Source of the DNA: Sutcliffiella horikoshii
GTDB taxonomy: Bacteria > Bacillota > Bacilli > Bacillales > Bacillaceae_I
Length of the DNA: 64,000 nt
Reading direction: 5' to 3'
Assembly: GCF_008180725.1 (NCBI RefSeq)
Contig: NZ_VTEV01000010.1
Span: 18,095 to 82,094 of the forward strand
Both the position numbers and the translations under genes were made by a program. The notes below the pieces were generated by a model. That model was given only the letters and a program-made list of their open reading frames with translations. It ran no database searches and had not been told where the DNA came from. Numbering within the stretch: the stretch's first letter is position 1; each line of letters begins with the position of its first letter. Below are positions 37,296 through 47,435 of the stretch, piece by piece.

Positions 37296-40200
37296 ACCTA
37301 TCACACTACTAGAACAGCAGTTACAAAAGAAGATTCTAATTATGGACGGCGCAATGGGAACGATGCTGCAGCAGGCAAACCTCACGCCAGATGACTTTGG
37401 CGGCGAAGAGTATGACGGCTGTAACGAGAACCTGAACATCACCGCACCCGATGTCATCGAGCACATCCATGTGGAATATTTGAACGCCGGTGCCGATATC
37501 GTGGAGACGAATACGTTCGGCGGGACTGACCTTGTTCTTGATGAATATGAGCTTGGGTTCAAGGCCTATGAGATTAATAGACTCGGCGCGGAAATTGCCA
37601 AGCGTGCGACCGCTCAGGTGTCCACCCCGGAGTGGCCACGTTTTGTTGCAGGCTCCATCGGTCCGACTACGAAAACACTGAGTGTGACAGGCGGGACCAC
37701 CTTTGATGCTTTAACAGATTCCTATGAAGAGCAGGCTCGCGGATTGCTGGACGGCGGCTCTGACTGTCTTTTAGTAGAGACGAGCCAAGACTTATTGAAC
37801 GTAAAATGTGCCTTCCTTGGAATCCAGCGTGCTTTTGAAAAGACGGGTGTCACGGTTCCTGTCATCATCTCCGGAACCATCGAACCGATGGGAACCACCC
37901 TTGCAGGTCAGGCAATCGATGCCTTCTACGTTTCTGTAGAGCACATGAAGCCCCTTGCAGTCGGTTTGAACTGTGCGACCGGTCCGGAATTCATGCAGGA
38001 CCATATCCGGACACTTTCCAACTTGTCCAAAAGTGCGGTCAGCTGCTATCCAAATGCAGGCCTCCCGGATGAAGAAGGCCATTATCATGAAACACCACAG
38101 TCCCTTGCCACAAAGCTTGGCGGATTTGCAGAACAAGGCTGGCTGAATATCGTCGGAGGCTGTTGCGGTACAACGCCAGATCATATTCGTGCGATTTCGG
38201 AAGTGATGAAGGATTACAAACCTCGTGCTTCTGCCTCTGTTCCAGAGCATCACAGCGTTTCCGGAATTGAGTCATTCATTTATGACGACCCTTCCCTCCG
38301 TCCAATCATGGTCGGGGAGCGCACCAATGTCATCGGATCCCGCAAGTTTAAGAGACTGATTGCGGAGAAAAAATTTGAAGAGGCAGCTGAAGTGGCCCGT
38401 GCCCAAGTTAAAGGCGGCGCCCACGTCATCGACATCTGCCTTGCCGACCCGGACCGCGATGAGCTAGAAGACATGAAAGCTTTTGTACAAGAGGTCGTAA
38501 AAAAAGTGAAGGTCCCGCTTGTCATCGACTCCACCGACGAACAGGTCATTGAGGCGGCGTTGAAATACTCGCAGGGAAAAGCGATCATCAACTCCATCAA
38601 CCTCGAGGATGGCGAGGAGCGCTTTGAAGCTATTATTCCATTGGTTCATAAATATGGCGCCGCGCTTGTCGTCGGAACCATTGACGAAGAAGGAATGGGC
38701 GTCAGCGCTGAACGAAAACTTGAGATTGCCCAGAGGTCCTATGATCTTTTGGTAAACAAATACAAGGTCTCCCCTACTGACATCATATTTGACCCGCTTG
38801 TTTTCCCTGTCGGTACAGGTGACGAGCAGTATATTGGATCGGCGAATGCAACGGTTGAGGGAATTCGATTGATAAAAGAACACTTCCCTGCCTGTCTGAC
38901 GATACTTGGTGTCAGCAACGTATCTTTCGGACTCCCACCTGTTGGACGTGAAGTGCTCAACGCTGTTTACCTCTACCACTGCACACAAGCAGGCCTAGAC
39001 TATGCAATCGTGAACACAGAAAAGCTGGAGCGTTTCGCATCCATCCCAGCCGAAGAGGTCAAGATGGCAGAAAAATTGCTGTTTGAAACGACCGATGAAT
39101 CGTTGGCAGTGTTTACGGACTTTTACCGTGGCAAAAAGAAAGAAGCGAAGTCCAATATCCCGGATTTGCCGCTTGATGAGCGACTAGCCTACTATGTGGT
39201 GGAAGGGACCAAAGAGGGGCTCCTCCCTGACCTTGAGCTTGCGCTTGCCGCTTACCCTACACCACTGGAAATCATCAATGGTCCTTTGATGAACGGGATG
39301 AAGGAGGTCGGCCGTCTGTTCAATGATAATCAGCTGATCGTTGCGGAAGTGCTGCAAAGCGCAGAAGTTATGAAAGCGTCTGTTGCCTTCTTGGAGCCGC
39401 ATATGGAGGCAAGTGATACCTCCTCTTCTAAAGGGAAAGTTCTGCTCGCAACTGTGAAAGGCGACGTGCATGACATCGGAAAAAATCTAGTCGACATCAT
39501 CTTGAGCAACAATGGATACAACGTAGTCGATCTCGGAATCAAAGTGACTTCCACCGACTTGATTCAGGCTATAAAAAAAGAAAAGCCGGATATCGTAGGC
39601 CTATCCGGACTACTCGTAAAATCCGCTCAACAAATGGTGTTGACGGCGCAGGATATGAAGCAATCCGACATCTCGGTTCCTATTTTAGTAGGAGGGGCTG
39701 CGTTGTCTCGTAAATTCACAGACAACAAAATTTCCAAAGAATACGAAGGGCTTGTCTTGTATGCGAAGGATGCGATGAACGGCTTGGCGCTTGCTAACCA
39801 GTTGCGCTCACCTGAGGAGTTTGAAGTGTTGGTGAATGAGCAGGTGGAGAAACAGAAGCGGTTGCGGGAGGAGGAGGCAGCTGCAGAGAGCGCGCCTGGT
39901 GCTACTGAGGACAGCAGTGCTATTGCGACGGCGGTTAAGGTGCGCTCCAATGTCTCTCGGGATGTACGGGTATTCATCCCAAGTGATACAAAACGCCACC
40001 TACTGCGGAACATTTCCGTCTCCCATGTGGAGCCGTATATCAATATGCAAATGTTGATTGGCCACCATCTTGGGGTAAAAGGAAAGATTGAGAGATTGAT
40101 TGCTGAGAAGGATGAGCGCACCCTGCAAGTGAAAGGTGTGGTAGATCAGCTCCTGTCAGAAGTTAAGCTGAATAAACTTATTACTCCAGCTGCCGTGTAT

Positions 40201-40767
40201 CAATACTTCCCGGCTCAGTCTGAGGGCGATACCCTGTTCATCTATGACCCGGAGGACACAAGTAGAGTAATTGAGCAGTTCAATTTTCCAAGACAGGCAA
40301 AAGCACCTCACCTTTGCTTGGCCGATTATGTGAAGCCCCGTGAAAGTGGCGTTATGGATTATGTGGGACTGTTTGCCGTAACGGCCGGCCGCGGAATTCG
40401 TGAATTGGGTGCCACCTATAAAAAGGAAGGCCGGTTTTTGGAAAGCCATGCCCTGCAGGCTTTGGCGCTTGAGACCGCAGAAGGATTGGCTGAGTTGGTC
40501 CATCAGCAAATGCGCGACCGTTGGGGGTTTCCGGATTCTGTCAGCTTTACAATGAAGGAGCGATTTTCTGCTAAGTACCAAGGCCAACGTTTCTCGTTTG
40601 GGTATCCTGCATGTCCGAACTTGGATGATCAGCAAAAGCTGTTCAAGTTAATCCAGCCGGAGGATATTGGTGTGGAGTTGACGGATGGCTGCATGATGGA
40701 GCCGGAAGCCTCGGTGTCTGCGATTGTTTTTGCGCATCCGGAGGCTAGGTATTTTAATGTGATGTAG
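37288..40767 (+). CDS. metH: Cobalamin-dependent methionine synthase
   Basis: 1159 aa from ATG at 37288 behind AGGAGG (8-bp overlap with yitJ). Domains in order: homocysteine-binding with zinc cysteines ([18 protein letters not shown]), pterin-binding (from ~350), cobalamin cap and B12 domain with DVHDIGKN, and SAM activation domain (from ~920; ends FAHPEARYF). It transfers the methyl group from 5-methyl-THF through B12 to homocysteine. B. subtilis uses MetE instead, so this organism needs B12 for this route. Confidence 0.96.
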   Translation: MSKPITLLEQQLQKKILIMDGAMGTMLQQANLTPDDFGGEEYDGCNENLNITAPDVIEHIHVEYLNAGADIVETNTFGGTDLVLDEYELGFKAYEINRLGAEIAKRATAQVSTPEWPRFVAGSIGPTTKTLSVTGGTTFDALTDSYEEQARGLLDGGSDCLLVETSQDLLNVKCAFLGIQRAFEKTGVTVPVIISGTIEPMGTTLAGQAIDAFYVSVEHMKPLAVGLNCATGPEFMQDHIRTLSNLSKSAVSCYPNAGLPDEEGHYHETPQSLATKLGGFAEQGWLNIVGGCCGTTPDHIRAISEVMKDYKPRASASVPEHHSVSGIESFIYDDPSLRPIMVGERTNVIGSRKFKRLIAEKKFEEAAEVARAQVKGGAHVIDICLADPDRDELEDMKAFVQEVVKKVKVPLVIDSTDEQVIEAALKYSQGKAIINSINLEDGEERFEAIIPLVHKYGAALVVGTIDEEGMGVSAERKLEIAQRSYDLLVNKYKVSPTDIIFDPLVFPVGTGDEQYIGSANATVEGIRLIKEHFPACLTILGVSNVSFGLPPVGREVLNAVYLYHCTQAGLDYAIVNTEKLERFASIPAEEVKMAEKLLFETTDESLAVFTDFYRGKKKEAKSNIPDLPLDERLAYYVVEGTKEGLLPDLELALAAYPTPLEIINGPLMNGMKEVGRLFNDNQLIVAEVLQSAEVMKASVAFLEPHMEASDTSSSKGKVLLATVKGDVHDIGKNLVDIILSNNGYNVVDLGIKVTSTDLIQAIKKEKPDIVGLSGLLVKSAQQMVLTAQDMKQSDISVPILVGGAALSRKFTDNKISKEYEGLVLYAKDAMNGLALANQLRSPEEFEVLVNEQVEKQKRLREEEAAAESAPGATEDSSAIATAVKVRSNVSRDVRVFIPSDTKRHLLRNISVSHVEPYINMQMLIGHHLGVKGKIERLIAEKDERTLQVKGVVDQLLSEVKLNKLITPAAVYQYFPAQSEGDTLFIYDPEDTSRVIEQFNFPRQAKAPHLCLADYVKPRESGVMDYVGLFAVTAGRGIRELGATYKKEGRFLESHALQALALETAEGLAELVHQQMRDRWGFPDSVSFTMKERFSAKYQGQRFSFGYPACPNLDDQQKLFKLIQPEDIGVELTDGCMMEPEASVSAIVFAHPEARYFNVM

Positions 40768-40772
40768 ATAGG

Positions 40773-40802
40773 AAACCCCGCGTGGTCGCGCGGGTTTTTT
40801 TT
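40773..40802 (+). terminator. Terminator of the met operon
   Basis: Stem AAACCCCGCG / CGCGCGGGTTT (one bulged C) around TGGT, then eight T, six bases after the metH stop. Confidence 0.9.
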
Positions 40803-40803
40803 A

Positions 40804-40989
40804 TTGAACGAACGTTTGATTAAGCTGGGTAGGTGCTGATATTGTTCGTGAATTTCAGTTTAAACAAACATTTGATTAACTGCCGTTTGGTCAGGTGTAT
40901 CAACGGGTTGGCGATTTAAACAAACGTTTGATATATATTTTGTTTCTATTAATAGCTAGAGAATTCTTTTTTAAACAAACGTTTGACTA
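40804..40989. repeat. 56-bp repeat-spacer array of a 19-bp near-palindrome
   Basis: TTAAACAAACGTTTGATTA-like units at 40804-40822, 40860-40878, 40916-40934 and 40971-40989; starts are 56, 56 and 55 bp apart. The three spacers (37, 37, 36 bp) are unrelated to one another. The core CAAACGTTTG is a perfect palindrome in two units. The last unit contains the TAG stop of the gene at 40987. A lone copy lies at 53907-53925. Confidence 0.85.
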
Positions 40990-41628
40990 AAGAATTCGTT
41001 TCTTTCCTTCGGCTTCCAAAATGACATTGAAGTGACTATCAGATCCTGAAAAAGGCTGCTCCTTTTCCAGTTTTAGCACTCGCTTCACGATAATTGGATT
41101 TTCATTTTTGGGTGGGACGATTATATCAAATGGTCCTCCATTATTCATATATTGAGGCCCTTTTAAAAACTCTTCTTCATAGAAAGTGAGTTTGAAAGAC
41201 ACATCTTCCTTACTATGATTCTGAAGATATAATTCGCATTGAGCTGTCATGGTTGTTTCATCTTTGGCCTCATAAGAGCATGTACTTCTTTCTTTGTCAT
41301 AGGAAATCGCATCAATGCCGGTAGCAAAGGTGGTTTGGTATGCTTCTGCAATCATTAACGGACCAAACATAAAGAGGAGAACTGTCATTATGACGGCGCG
41401 TGCGCGGTATTCTTTCAAAGCTATCACCAAGAAGACTATTCCCAATAGTAAAATAGAAACGGTTATCACTCCGACATACACGGTTCCTTCCACTGTTCTC
41501 TTAGGAATCGATAAGACAGAGGTCCGCTCTGGCCCATAAGGGGAGTTTAGCTCAAACGGAAAAGACATAATCATTGCGATGACAATCATTGATACAGAAA
41601 CATATAAGGCTGGCTTACTCTTTAACAT
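40987..41628 (-). CDS. Uncharacterised membrane protein
   Basis: 213 aa, family not recognised. Three hydrophobic segments (about 8-24, 50-70, 78-97) in the first half; residues ~110-213 are a soluble, beta-rich-looking domain likely outside the cell, with two Cys (STCSYEA, QCELYL) that could form a disulfide. ATG at 41626-41628 has only a weak ribosome site (GGGTAA). Stands alone between the met operon and the LysM gene. Confidence 0.65.
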   Translation of the reverse strand: MLKSKPALYVSVSMIVIAMIMSFPFELNSPYGPERTSVLSIPKRTVEGTVYVGVITVSILLLGIVFLVIALKEYRARAVIMTVLLFMFGPLMIAEAYQTTFATGIDAISYDKERSTCSYEAKDETTMTAQCELYLQNHSKEDVSFKLTFYEEEFLKGPQYMNNGGPFDIIVPPKNENPIIVKRVLKLEKEQPFSGSDSHFNVILEAEGKKRIL

Positions 41629-41710
41629 GTTAGGTATTACCCGCTTTCTATTGCGTTCTTAGGTAAATATTTCTAGATAAAAAGGTAAATACCTTTGTTT
41701 GCAGCATAAG

Positions 41711-41734
41711 AAAAGGACCACCATAAGTGATCCT
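41711..41734 (-). terminator. Terminator of the LysM gene
   Basis: Arms AGGACCAC / GTGATCCT with one wobble pair (41714-41721, 41727-41734), then TTTTCTTAT on minus. Confidence 0.75.
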
Positions 41735-41747
41735 CTCCTCCTAAATA

Positions 41748-42776
41748 TTAATAACCAAACTCCTCATTAGCAAACACAAGGTCCACTAAAACAGGACTGA
41801 TTCCCTTTTTGTAAATGATAGTCAGCTCCGCTCCTGAGATAATATCATAATTTGGAGCCGTCCCGTAGGCAACCCTCAGTACAACCGGCTCCTTCTCTCC
41901 TTCTATCAGAAACTCCACTGAATTCTGATCTACTACTCCAGTTATGACAGCGTTGGCTTTTAACATGCCGTCCGACTGGATTTTCAATTCCTGACCAATC
42001 AGCACTACGTCCGTCGACATGTGGTTATCTTTCTTTATTTTATGGGCGGACATATTAAACTTTTTGGCTATGCCCCACAACGTTTCCCCTGGTGCTACTG
42101 TGTAAAATGCCTTTGTGACTTTTTCCTGTGACTTTTCCACCACATCATGATTAGAAGCAGGGATGATTAACTGTTGCCCTATGTGAATTGTATCTGTTGT
42201 GAGGTTATTCTCCTTTTGGATGGAACCAACCGTTACATTGAATTTTTCACTAATCGAGAAGAGAGTATCCCCAGCCATTACTTTATAATAAGTCGCTTTA
42301 GTTCCAACCTTCAGGACCTGTCCCACTTTGATCAGGTCCGTTTTCAGGTTATTTACTTGTTTAAGTTCCGTGATGGAAAGACCATATTTCTTCGCTATTG
42401 AAAATAATGTATCACCAGATGACACTTCATGTGTTAATTTCTTGTTTTCTTCCACTTCTTTAGTACCAGATTCACTCAACTGTAAGATTTGCCCCACTTT
42501 TATGATGTCAGACTTTAGACCATTCAAGTCTTTTAACTCCTTAACGGACACCCCATACTTTTGAGCTAGTGAAAATAACGTATCTCCAGGTTTTACTTGG
42601 TGTACCGCCTCATTTGCCAGCACTTCACCTCTAGCATTCACTGTGATAAACGCACTAACCGCAAGCGTTCCAGCTAGGACATAACTAACAATTTTCTTAT
42701 CTCTTTTCCCCTTGTTGATCCTCTTCTGCGTCTCAATTCTCTCTTTACGAGACCTAACATTCTGACTTTCCACCAT
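41748..42776 (-). CDS. Exported protein with four LysM domains
   Basis: 342 aa. A basic N-terminus (~28 residues) precedes a hydrophobic export segment at ~29-46. Four LysM modules follow, each with (P/S/A)GDTLF or PGETLW: near 62, 118, 168 and 227; they bind peptidoglycan. The last ~75 residues (VITGVVDQNSVEFLIEG) are a small domain with no catalytic motif that I recognise, so this may be a wall-bound adaptor rather than a hydrolase. ATG at 42774-42776 behind GAGGGGG. Confidence 0.85.
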   Translation of the reverse strand: MVESQNVRSRKERIETQKRINKGKRDKKIVSYVLAGTLAVSAFITVNARGEVLANEAVHQVKPGDTLFSLAQKYGVSVKELKDLNGLKSDIIKVGQILQLSESGTKEVEENKKLTHEVSSGDTLFSIAKKYGLSITELKQVNNLKTDLIKVGQVLKVGTKATYYKVMAGDTLFSISEKFNVTVGSIQKENNLTTDTIHIGQQLIIPASNHDVVEKSQEKVTKAFYTVAPGETLWGIAKKFNMSAHKIKKDNHMSTDVVLIGQELKIQSDGMLKANAVITGVVDQNSVEFLIEGEKEPVVLRVAYGTAPNYDIISGAELTIIYKKGISPVLVDLVFANEEFGY

Positions 42777-43013
42777 AATCCCCCTCGGTTTCTACCAATA
42801 TATTCTTCTGTTTGAAGTATTTTGTCGAAATCACAGAGATATTTCGTAAAGAGGTGACTAATTATTAGGGTTGGGCGAAAAGTAGGGAAAATAGTAATAA
42901 TTATTGTATTTTAGTGGGTTTTTGTTGAGTAAATCTACTCAAATGGACGTAGTTTGTATTGTTTTTCGATTGTGGCTATTGTCACAGAGGTGAATTTGCG
43001 GTATAAAACTGGA

Positions 43014-43124
43014 TATCCATTGAAACGGATCATTTATCCATTGTAATACAAATATATCAACTGCAAATGGAATATATCCATTGTAAAATTGTTTTATCCA
43101 TTGTAAACGTGGATATATCCATTG
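43014..43124 (+). repeat. 20-bp phased array, core TATCCATTG (6 units)
   Basis: Cores start at 43014, 43035, 43055, 43075, 43095 and 43116 (steps 21, 20, 20, 20, 21). The third unit is degenerate (TATCAACTG). Several are followed by TAA. It lies in the 735-bp gap between the MCP terminator and the LysM gene. Confidence 0.8.
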
Positions 43125-43155
43125 GAGCAAAAAAGTGGCTGCTTAAGGGCCAACG

Positions 43156-43196
43156 TTCAATGCAAACCAGGGGAATTGAATGCAGGTAGGGGAAAG
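43156..43196 (+). repeat. 20-bp repeat pair, core TT(C/G)AATGCA
   Basis: TTCAATGCAAACCAGGGGAA and TTGAATGCAGGTAGGGGAAA start 20 bp apart (43156, 43176). Both share AATGCA and GGGGAA. The first starts 40 bp after the last unit of the preceding array, i.e. in phase with it. Confidence 0.55.
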
Positions 43197-43268
43197 TTTT
43201 GGTGTTTTGGTAGCGAAGTGGCCTAAATAGTTACTCGGAATCTTAAGATACCGGCATAACCATGTACA

Positions 43269-43382
43269 TATCAAGAAATTTAAGGATATATCAAGAAAAA
43301 ATGAATTATATCAAGAAAACTCACCTACATATCAATAATTTTCAAGCTATATCAAGAAATCTAGCATTATTTCAAGAAAACC
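43269..43382 (+). repeat. 20-bp phased array, core ATATCAAGAAA (6 units)
   Basis: TATCAAGAA-type cores start at 43269, 43289, 43309, 43330, 43350 and 43370 (steps 20, 20, 21, 20, 20). Unit four reads TATCAATAA and unit six TTTCAAGAA. The interposed ~9 bp vary. Confidence 0.82.
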
Positions 43383-43460
43383 CTGCCTCCAAGCCCACCA
43401 GCTAGTAAGTGCCACCCAAACACCCCATCTTCCAAACCTGAGCGTGTCTCCCAAAAACTC

Positions 43461-43498
43461 AAAAACCCCGGCCATCCAATCATCCACCCGGCCGGGGT
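43461..43498 (-). terminator. Terminator of the chemoreceptor gene
   Basis: Arms ACCCCGGCC / GGCCGGGGT (43465-43473, 43490-43498), then TTTTTG on the minus strand. Confidence 0.92.
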
Positions 43499-43511
43499 CC
43501 CACAAAAAATC

Positions 43512-45500
43512 CTACAACTTAAATTTCTTTATCAGTTCACTCAAATTCTCACTCATCGCAAGCAGTTCCTCAGCTGAATACGCAATACTGCTGATTGCCT
43601 TCACTTGCTCGTCTGTGGATGCCGCAATTTCTTCCGTACCCGCAGCAGACTGCTCGGCAATGGCGGAGATGCTTTGAACAGAAGCAAGCACTTCTTCCTT
43701 TGATTCATTCATGGCATTCATGTTGGTCATGATGTCCTCTATGAATCCAATAATGGAGCGGATATTGGTCGCGATTTCTCCGAATGACTCGCCGGTTTCT
43801 GTTACAGCAAGGCTTTGTTCGCTTGAGATTTTGTTCGTTCTCTCCATCTCTTCCAAAATTACAATGGACTCTTCTTGAATGCTCGAAATGGTCTCTTTAA
43901 TATGCTGGGTCGAGTCGGCTGTTTGCTCTGCCAGCTTTCTTACTTCCGTTGCCACTACCGCAAATCCACGCCCATGTTCGCCGGCGCGTGCCGCTTCGAT
44001 GCTTGCATTCAACGCCAACAGGTTTGTTTGATTGGAAATTTCGTTGATGGTATACGTAATTTCTTCAATACTTTTAATCTTCTCCGTGAACTGGGTCATC
44101 AGCGTATTTAAGCTCATCACAATTTCCGATGATTCATTTGTATGCCCCTGCAGTACTTCCAGTTTCCCCAGACCCGTTTCGTTTGCAGAAATAATCTGCC
44201 CAGACAGCACCTGAAGTTCATCTTGCTTGGCTAACACATCCTCAATATTATCCGCGAGATTCTGTGTACGGGAGCTTGTTCCCTCTAAATCAGTTGCCTG
44301 CTGGACTGCACCTTTTGTAAGTTCCTCAATCGCGCGGTTCATCTCTTCGCTGGTTGCGGAAACTTCTTCTGTCACGGCACTCATTTCTTCCACAGACGCC
44401 TTCACTTTCTGAGAAGAATCTGCCACCGTTCCAATCATTTCGCGCATGTTCACAAGCATCGTTTTAAAAGACGTTGCCAACACGCCAATTTCATCTTTGG
44501 AACCAACCTCAATATCCCCCGTTAAATCTCCATTGGCAACTTTGGTAACCTCAGAATTCAACCTCAATATCGGCCTAGTAATATAGCGTGCTAGTAGAAT
44601 GGTAGAAATACTTGCCACCACCAAAGCAAGCAACCCTACAATAAAGATGGTTCTTAAGATACCGTTTGCTAATTGAAGCATGTCTTTTTCTAAGAAGACC
44701 CCGCCTATTTTCCAGCCAGTTTCATCTATCGTATTAAAAGCCATTACTCTTTTCGCGTTATCATATGTATATCGCTGGATTCCTTCTGCTTCTTCTTTGT
44801 ACATGTTATCTACAAACGGCAGGTCCTGATCCAGTAGGTTCTCCCCAGTCAAAGTAGGATGCACCAATGCCACACCATAATTGTCCAAAAGGATGCTATA
44901 TCCTCCATATCCTAATTCTTTCTGTGCAACTAGCTCTTCTAAAGCCGTAATGTTAATGTCAGTTGCAAGGACTCCTTGCACCACTCCATCACCCGTTACC
45001 GCTTTTGCCAAGGTGATAATTGGTTCACCTGTACTTGAGTCTGTATAGACATCGGTATAGATCACTTCACCAGGACTTTGCATGGCCTGCACATACCATG
45101 TGCGCGTAGTCGGATCAAAGTCAGATGGGAGTTCCATGTCCGGAGACGAATAAAAACCTTTTTCCTTGGTTGCTAAGTACAGCACCTGCATGTCAGGGTA
45201 ATTCCCTAATACTTTACTGAAGCCAGCTAACATTGTCGCCTCATTGGCTGGAGATCCATCTACAAGAAAATCATCCACTAGTGAGGTGCTCCCATAGGAA
45301 CTAAGTATTTTAGAATAGTTGTCTAGGTAAATATGAATAGTCTTTTCAAGGTCTACCATTGCAGCTTCCGCATTTGCAACGACTTCATGCTCTATTTTTT
45401 CCTTTGCTTGACTATATGTAATAGCACCTACACTGGCAATGATTAAAAATATCAGTAACAAAAATGAAAAGACCAGTTTCCCTCTTAATGATGTAAACAT
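43512..45500 (-). CDS. Methyl-accepting chemotaxis protein, dCache sensor
   Basis: 662 aa from ATG at 45498-45500 behind AAAGGAG (the frame is open 15 codons further). Layout: membrane segment ~8-30, extracellular double-Cache domain ~35-275 with the RTWYVQAM...[13 protein letters not shown] pattern typical of amino-acid-binding dCache, second membrane segment ~280-300, HAMP ~300-355, then the signalling coiled coil with the conserved tip [20 protein letters not shown]. Signals to CheA; an amino-acid ligand is inferred from the Cache motif. Confidence 0.9.
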   Translation of the reverse strand: MFTSLRGKLVFSFLLLIFLIIASVGAITYSQAKEKIEHEVVANAEAAMVDLEKTIHIYLDNYSKILSSYGSTSLVDDFLVDGSPANEATMLAGFSKVLGNYPDMQVLYLATKEKGFYSSPDMELPSDFDPTTRTWYVQAMQSPGEVIYTDVYTDSSTGEPIITLAKAVTGDGVVQGVLATDINITALEELVAQKELGYGGYSILLDNYGVALVHPTLTGENLLDQDLPFVDNMYKEEAEGIQRYTYDNAKRVMAFNTIDETGWKIGGVFLEKDMLQLANGILRTIFIVGLLALVVASISTILLARYITRPILRLNSEVTKVANGDLTGDIEVGSKDEIGVLATSFKTMLVNMREMIGTVADSSQKVKASVEEMSAVTEEVSATSEEMNRAIEELTKGAVQQATDLEGTSSRTQNLADNIEDVLAKQDELQVLSGQIISANETGLGKLEVLQGHTNESSEIVMSLNTLMTQFTEKIKSIEEITYTINEISNQTNLLALNASIEAARAGEHGRGFAVVATEVRKLAEQTADSTQHIKETISSIQEESIVILEEMERTNKISSEQSLAVTETGESFGEIATNIRSIIGFIEDIMTNMNAMNESKEEVLASVQSISAIAEQSAAGTEEIAASTDEQVKAISSIAYSAEELLAMSENLSELIKKFKL

Positions 45501-45535
45501 ATATATGACTCCTTTGTTTTTAACGGATAAATATT

Positions 45536-45562
45536 TTATCGACATACGATGTTAAATGTTAA
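45536..45562 (-). promoter_or_regulatory. Sigma-D-like promoter of the chemoreceptor
   Basis: On minus: TTAA (45559-45562), 15 bp, GTCGATAA (45536-45543), near the motility consensus TAAA-N15-GCCGATAT. It lies 36 bp upstream of the start codon. Confidence 0.5.
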
Positions 45563-45599
45563 GAAACAAAGGAGAAATCAGTATTTTCAAAAAACACTA

Positions 45600-46013
45600 T
45601 TAAAGTCGCGCCGTCACAAGCGCTCCCGCTCCAACGACGATAAACAAAATGCTCAGATACACAGCAAGCATTCCCACTTCCACCGTTTGGAAGCCAAGAA
45701 GTGCAAGGGTCACGACAATCGCTCCGCTGCCTATGAACACCACATAGAAAGCTCCCAAGAAATAGCGTTTCATCAATAACATACTACGCTCATCAAATTC
45801 CGGTAATTTCGGCATTCTTTTTTTATGAAAATACATAATTAATAGCACCAAGACAAGGCCTCCCAAGGTACCTTGAAACATGGATAGTAAAAGACTATAA
45901 TCAAAAACCCCTTCTTCCCGGCCTATGATATAAATCCCCAAAGCTCCGCCAATCTGCATGCAAATTAAGATAACTACGAATGCCAACCAAAACCACTTCT
46001 TATTAGACTTCAT
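45600..46013 (-). CDS. Four-segment membrane protein paired with an XRE regulator
   Basis: 137 aa, hydrophobic segments at about 7-28, 40-60, 85-106 and 113-134 with a short basic loop (HKKRMPKLPEFDERS). No family recognised with certainty; small membrane proteins of this shape often accompany a 70-aa XRE repressor in Bacillus. ATG at 46011-46013, four bases after the regulator's stop, so the two are co-transcribed. Confidence 0.75.
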   Translation of the reverse strand: MKSNKKWFWLAFVVILICMQIGGALGIYIIGREEGVFDYSLLLSMFQGTLGGLVLVLLIMYFHKKRMPKLPEFDERSMLLMKRYFLGAFYVVFIGSGAIVVTLALLGFQTVEVGMLAVYLSILFIVVGAGALVTARL

Positions 46014-46017
46014 TTCC

Positions 46018-46233
46018 CTACTCCCCCTTTTTCTTCTCGTCTAGATAAAACATTTCCTCAATCGGCACATCAAAGTAGGCAATCAGTTTGAGGGCCAATT
46101 CCAAGCTTGGGTTGTATTTATTTTTCTCAATGGCATTCACCGTTTGCCTGGTGATTTGCAGGTCTTCGGCCATCTTGATTTGGGTGATTCCACGCTTTTG
46201 CCGAATTTCTTTAATGTGATTGATTACTGCCAC
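46018..46233 (-). CDS. XRE-family transcriptional regulator
   Basis: 71 aa from GTG at 46231-46233 with GGAGG eight bases upstream; the open frame reaches 46437 but the extra part covers the promoter. The helix-turn-helix reads IRQKRGITQIKMAEDLQITRQ, then TVNAIEKNKYNPSLELALKL, the usual compact form (like YvaO/SinR-type). Probably represses itself and the membrane protein through the two dyads at 46254 and 46298. Confidence 0.88.
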   Translation of the reverse strand: MAVINHIKEIRQKRGITQIKMAEDLQITRQTVNAIEKNKYNPSLELALKLIAYFDVPIEEMFYLDEKKKGE

Positions 46234-46253
46234 GGGCGTCCCCTCCATAAAAG

Positions 46254-46313
46254 GTAAAGATATCTTTACATACACTATAAACAAAAAAAGGAAATATGTA
46301 AAGAAACCTTTAC
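46254..46313 (-). promoter_or_regulatory. XRE promoter with two operator dyads
   Basis: GTAAAG-ATAT-CTTTAC (46254-46269) and GTAAAG-AAAC-CTTTAC (46298-46313), centres 44 bp apart. Between them on the minus strand lies a promoter: TTTACA (46297-46302), 17 bp, TATAGT (46274-46279). One dyad covers the -35, the other sits just past the start site. Confidence 0.8.
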
Positions 46314-46331
46314 ATACTTCCTTGAAAATTT

Positions 46332-47435
46332 TTACACCGTTGCTTTCCGCTCCATCAGGTTCAATCCTATCCCCATAAAGAGGACACCCATGCAAAATAG
46401 TACCGAAGCTGGTAGCAAAAATTGCGACAAGGACCAATCCAACAACGTTGCTCCCTTCAGCATTTCCATCCCATAAGTCATCGGGATTAGTTTGGACAAA
46501 GTGAGCAAAGCCTCTGATTGAACGATTTCAAGTGGCCAGTAGGCACCCCCGATCATAGCCATACTCACGGATATTAACGGGATGACCGCATCCAATTGCC
46601 TCGGATTGGTGGCAATTGCACTGATTAGTATTCCAAGAGACACTATGGCAAACAAAAATGGGATGATCACAAGGAGAATCATCGGATATCCACCTTTTAG
46701 ATCCACTCCTAAAACGAAGTGAAAAAAGGAGAAAACCAGAGCCAGCTGTGCGTATCCAAGCAAAAAGCTGAAGCTTACATGCCCCAAGTACAGCTGTACT
46801 TTTGTCAATGGAGACAAGATCAAACGGTTCCACATTCCATTTCTCTTTTGCTCCAAAATAGTACTCACCGTATAAGTAACAGTAAAGATGACAAAGAAAA
46901 GTGAGAATCCGAACAAAGCCTGCAGAGAAGAATCATAGATGAATTCACTTTCTTTGAATGATTTTTCTGAAACAGCAAACAAACTACTGCTTTCTTCTAC
47001 TTTTCCGCTCAATTCATCCTTTGACGCATTGAGTCTTTCAGCTGCGTCAGAAAGCGTACGCTCTGACTGCAACACGTTGGCAACATGAGCCTCTATTAAG
47101 GTGGTGTTGGGAGTGGTGGCACTAAGGTAAAGTTTGTAGCTCCCCTGCTCCAATTGCAGCCCCATGTCGATGGTGCCTTTTTCGAGTTTATCCTTCACGG
47201 CAGACTCTTTTTCGGAAACAAAAACGGTATTCTCCGCTTTGGAATTAAGAGCCCGAATCAGTTCTGCTTGTTCCGCCTCAGAAAGGGTGGTTGAAAATAC
47301 CGGGAGCTCTACTGGTTCTGCTTGATTCACCTGCCCAAGTGCTAGTGCGAAAACAAATGTTAGAACGATCATGCCAATAACAGCAAATGGCTGTCTTCTC
47401 AAGTATTGAAAATGGTTGATTAGAATTGCCCTCAT
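46332..47435 (-). CDS. ABC-2 type exporter permease (second)
   Basis: 367 aa. One N-terminal membrane segment (~18-36), a large outside loop (~38-165), then five segments from ~168; this is the LnrN/DrrB-like ABC-2 layout. ATG at 47433-47435, directly after the stop of the preceding permease. Works with the ATPase at 48711. By arrangement the complex resembles LnrLMN, the linearmycin-resistance exporter. Confidence 0.85.
   Translation of the reverse strand: MRAILINHFQYLRRQPFAVIGMIVLTFVFALALGQVNQAEPVELPVFSTTLSEAEQAELIRALNSKAENTVFVSEKESAVKDKLEKGTIDMGLQLEQGSYKLYLSATTPNTTLIEAHVANVLQSERTLSDAAERLNASKDELSGKVEESSSLFAVSEKSFKESEFIYDSSLQALFGFSLFFVIFTVTYTVSTILEQKRNGMWNRLILSPLTKVQLYLGHVSFSFLLGYAQLALVFSFFHFVLGVDLKGGYPMILLVIIPFLFAIVSLGILISAIATNPRQLDAVIPLISVSMAMIGGAYWPLEIVQSEALLTLSKLIPMTYGMEMLKGATLLDWSLSQFLLPASVLFCMGVLFMGIGLNLMERKATV

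Noticed and set aside
40804-40989. CRISPR array
   Set aside because: Regular repeats and unique spacers are present, but the repeat is only 19 bp, there are four units, and no cas genes are nearby; kept as a palindromic repeat-spacer array instead.
42925-42942. Operator TTGAGTA-AATC-TACTCAA upstream of the LysM gene
   Set aside because: A perfect 7-bp inverted repeat, but ~150 bp from the start codon, single copy, and not tied to a recognisable promoter or regulator.
46234-46437. Longer XRE protein
   Set aside because: The extra 68 residues run through the promoter, both operators and the end of the permease gene.
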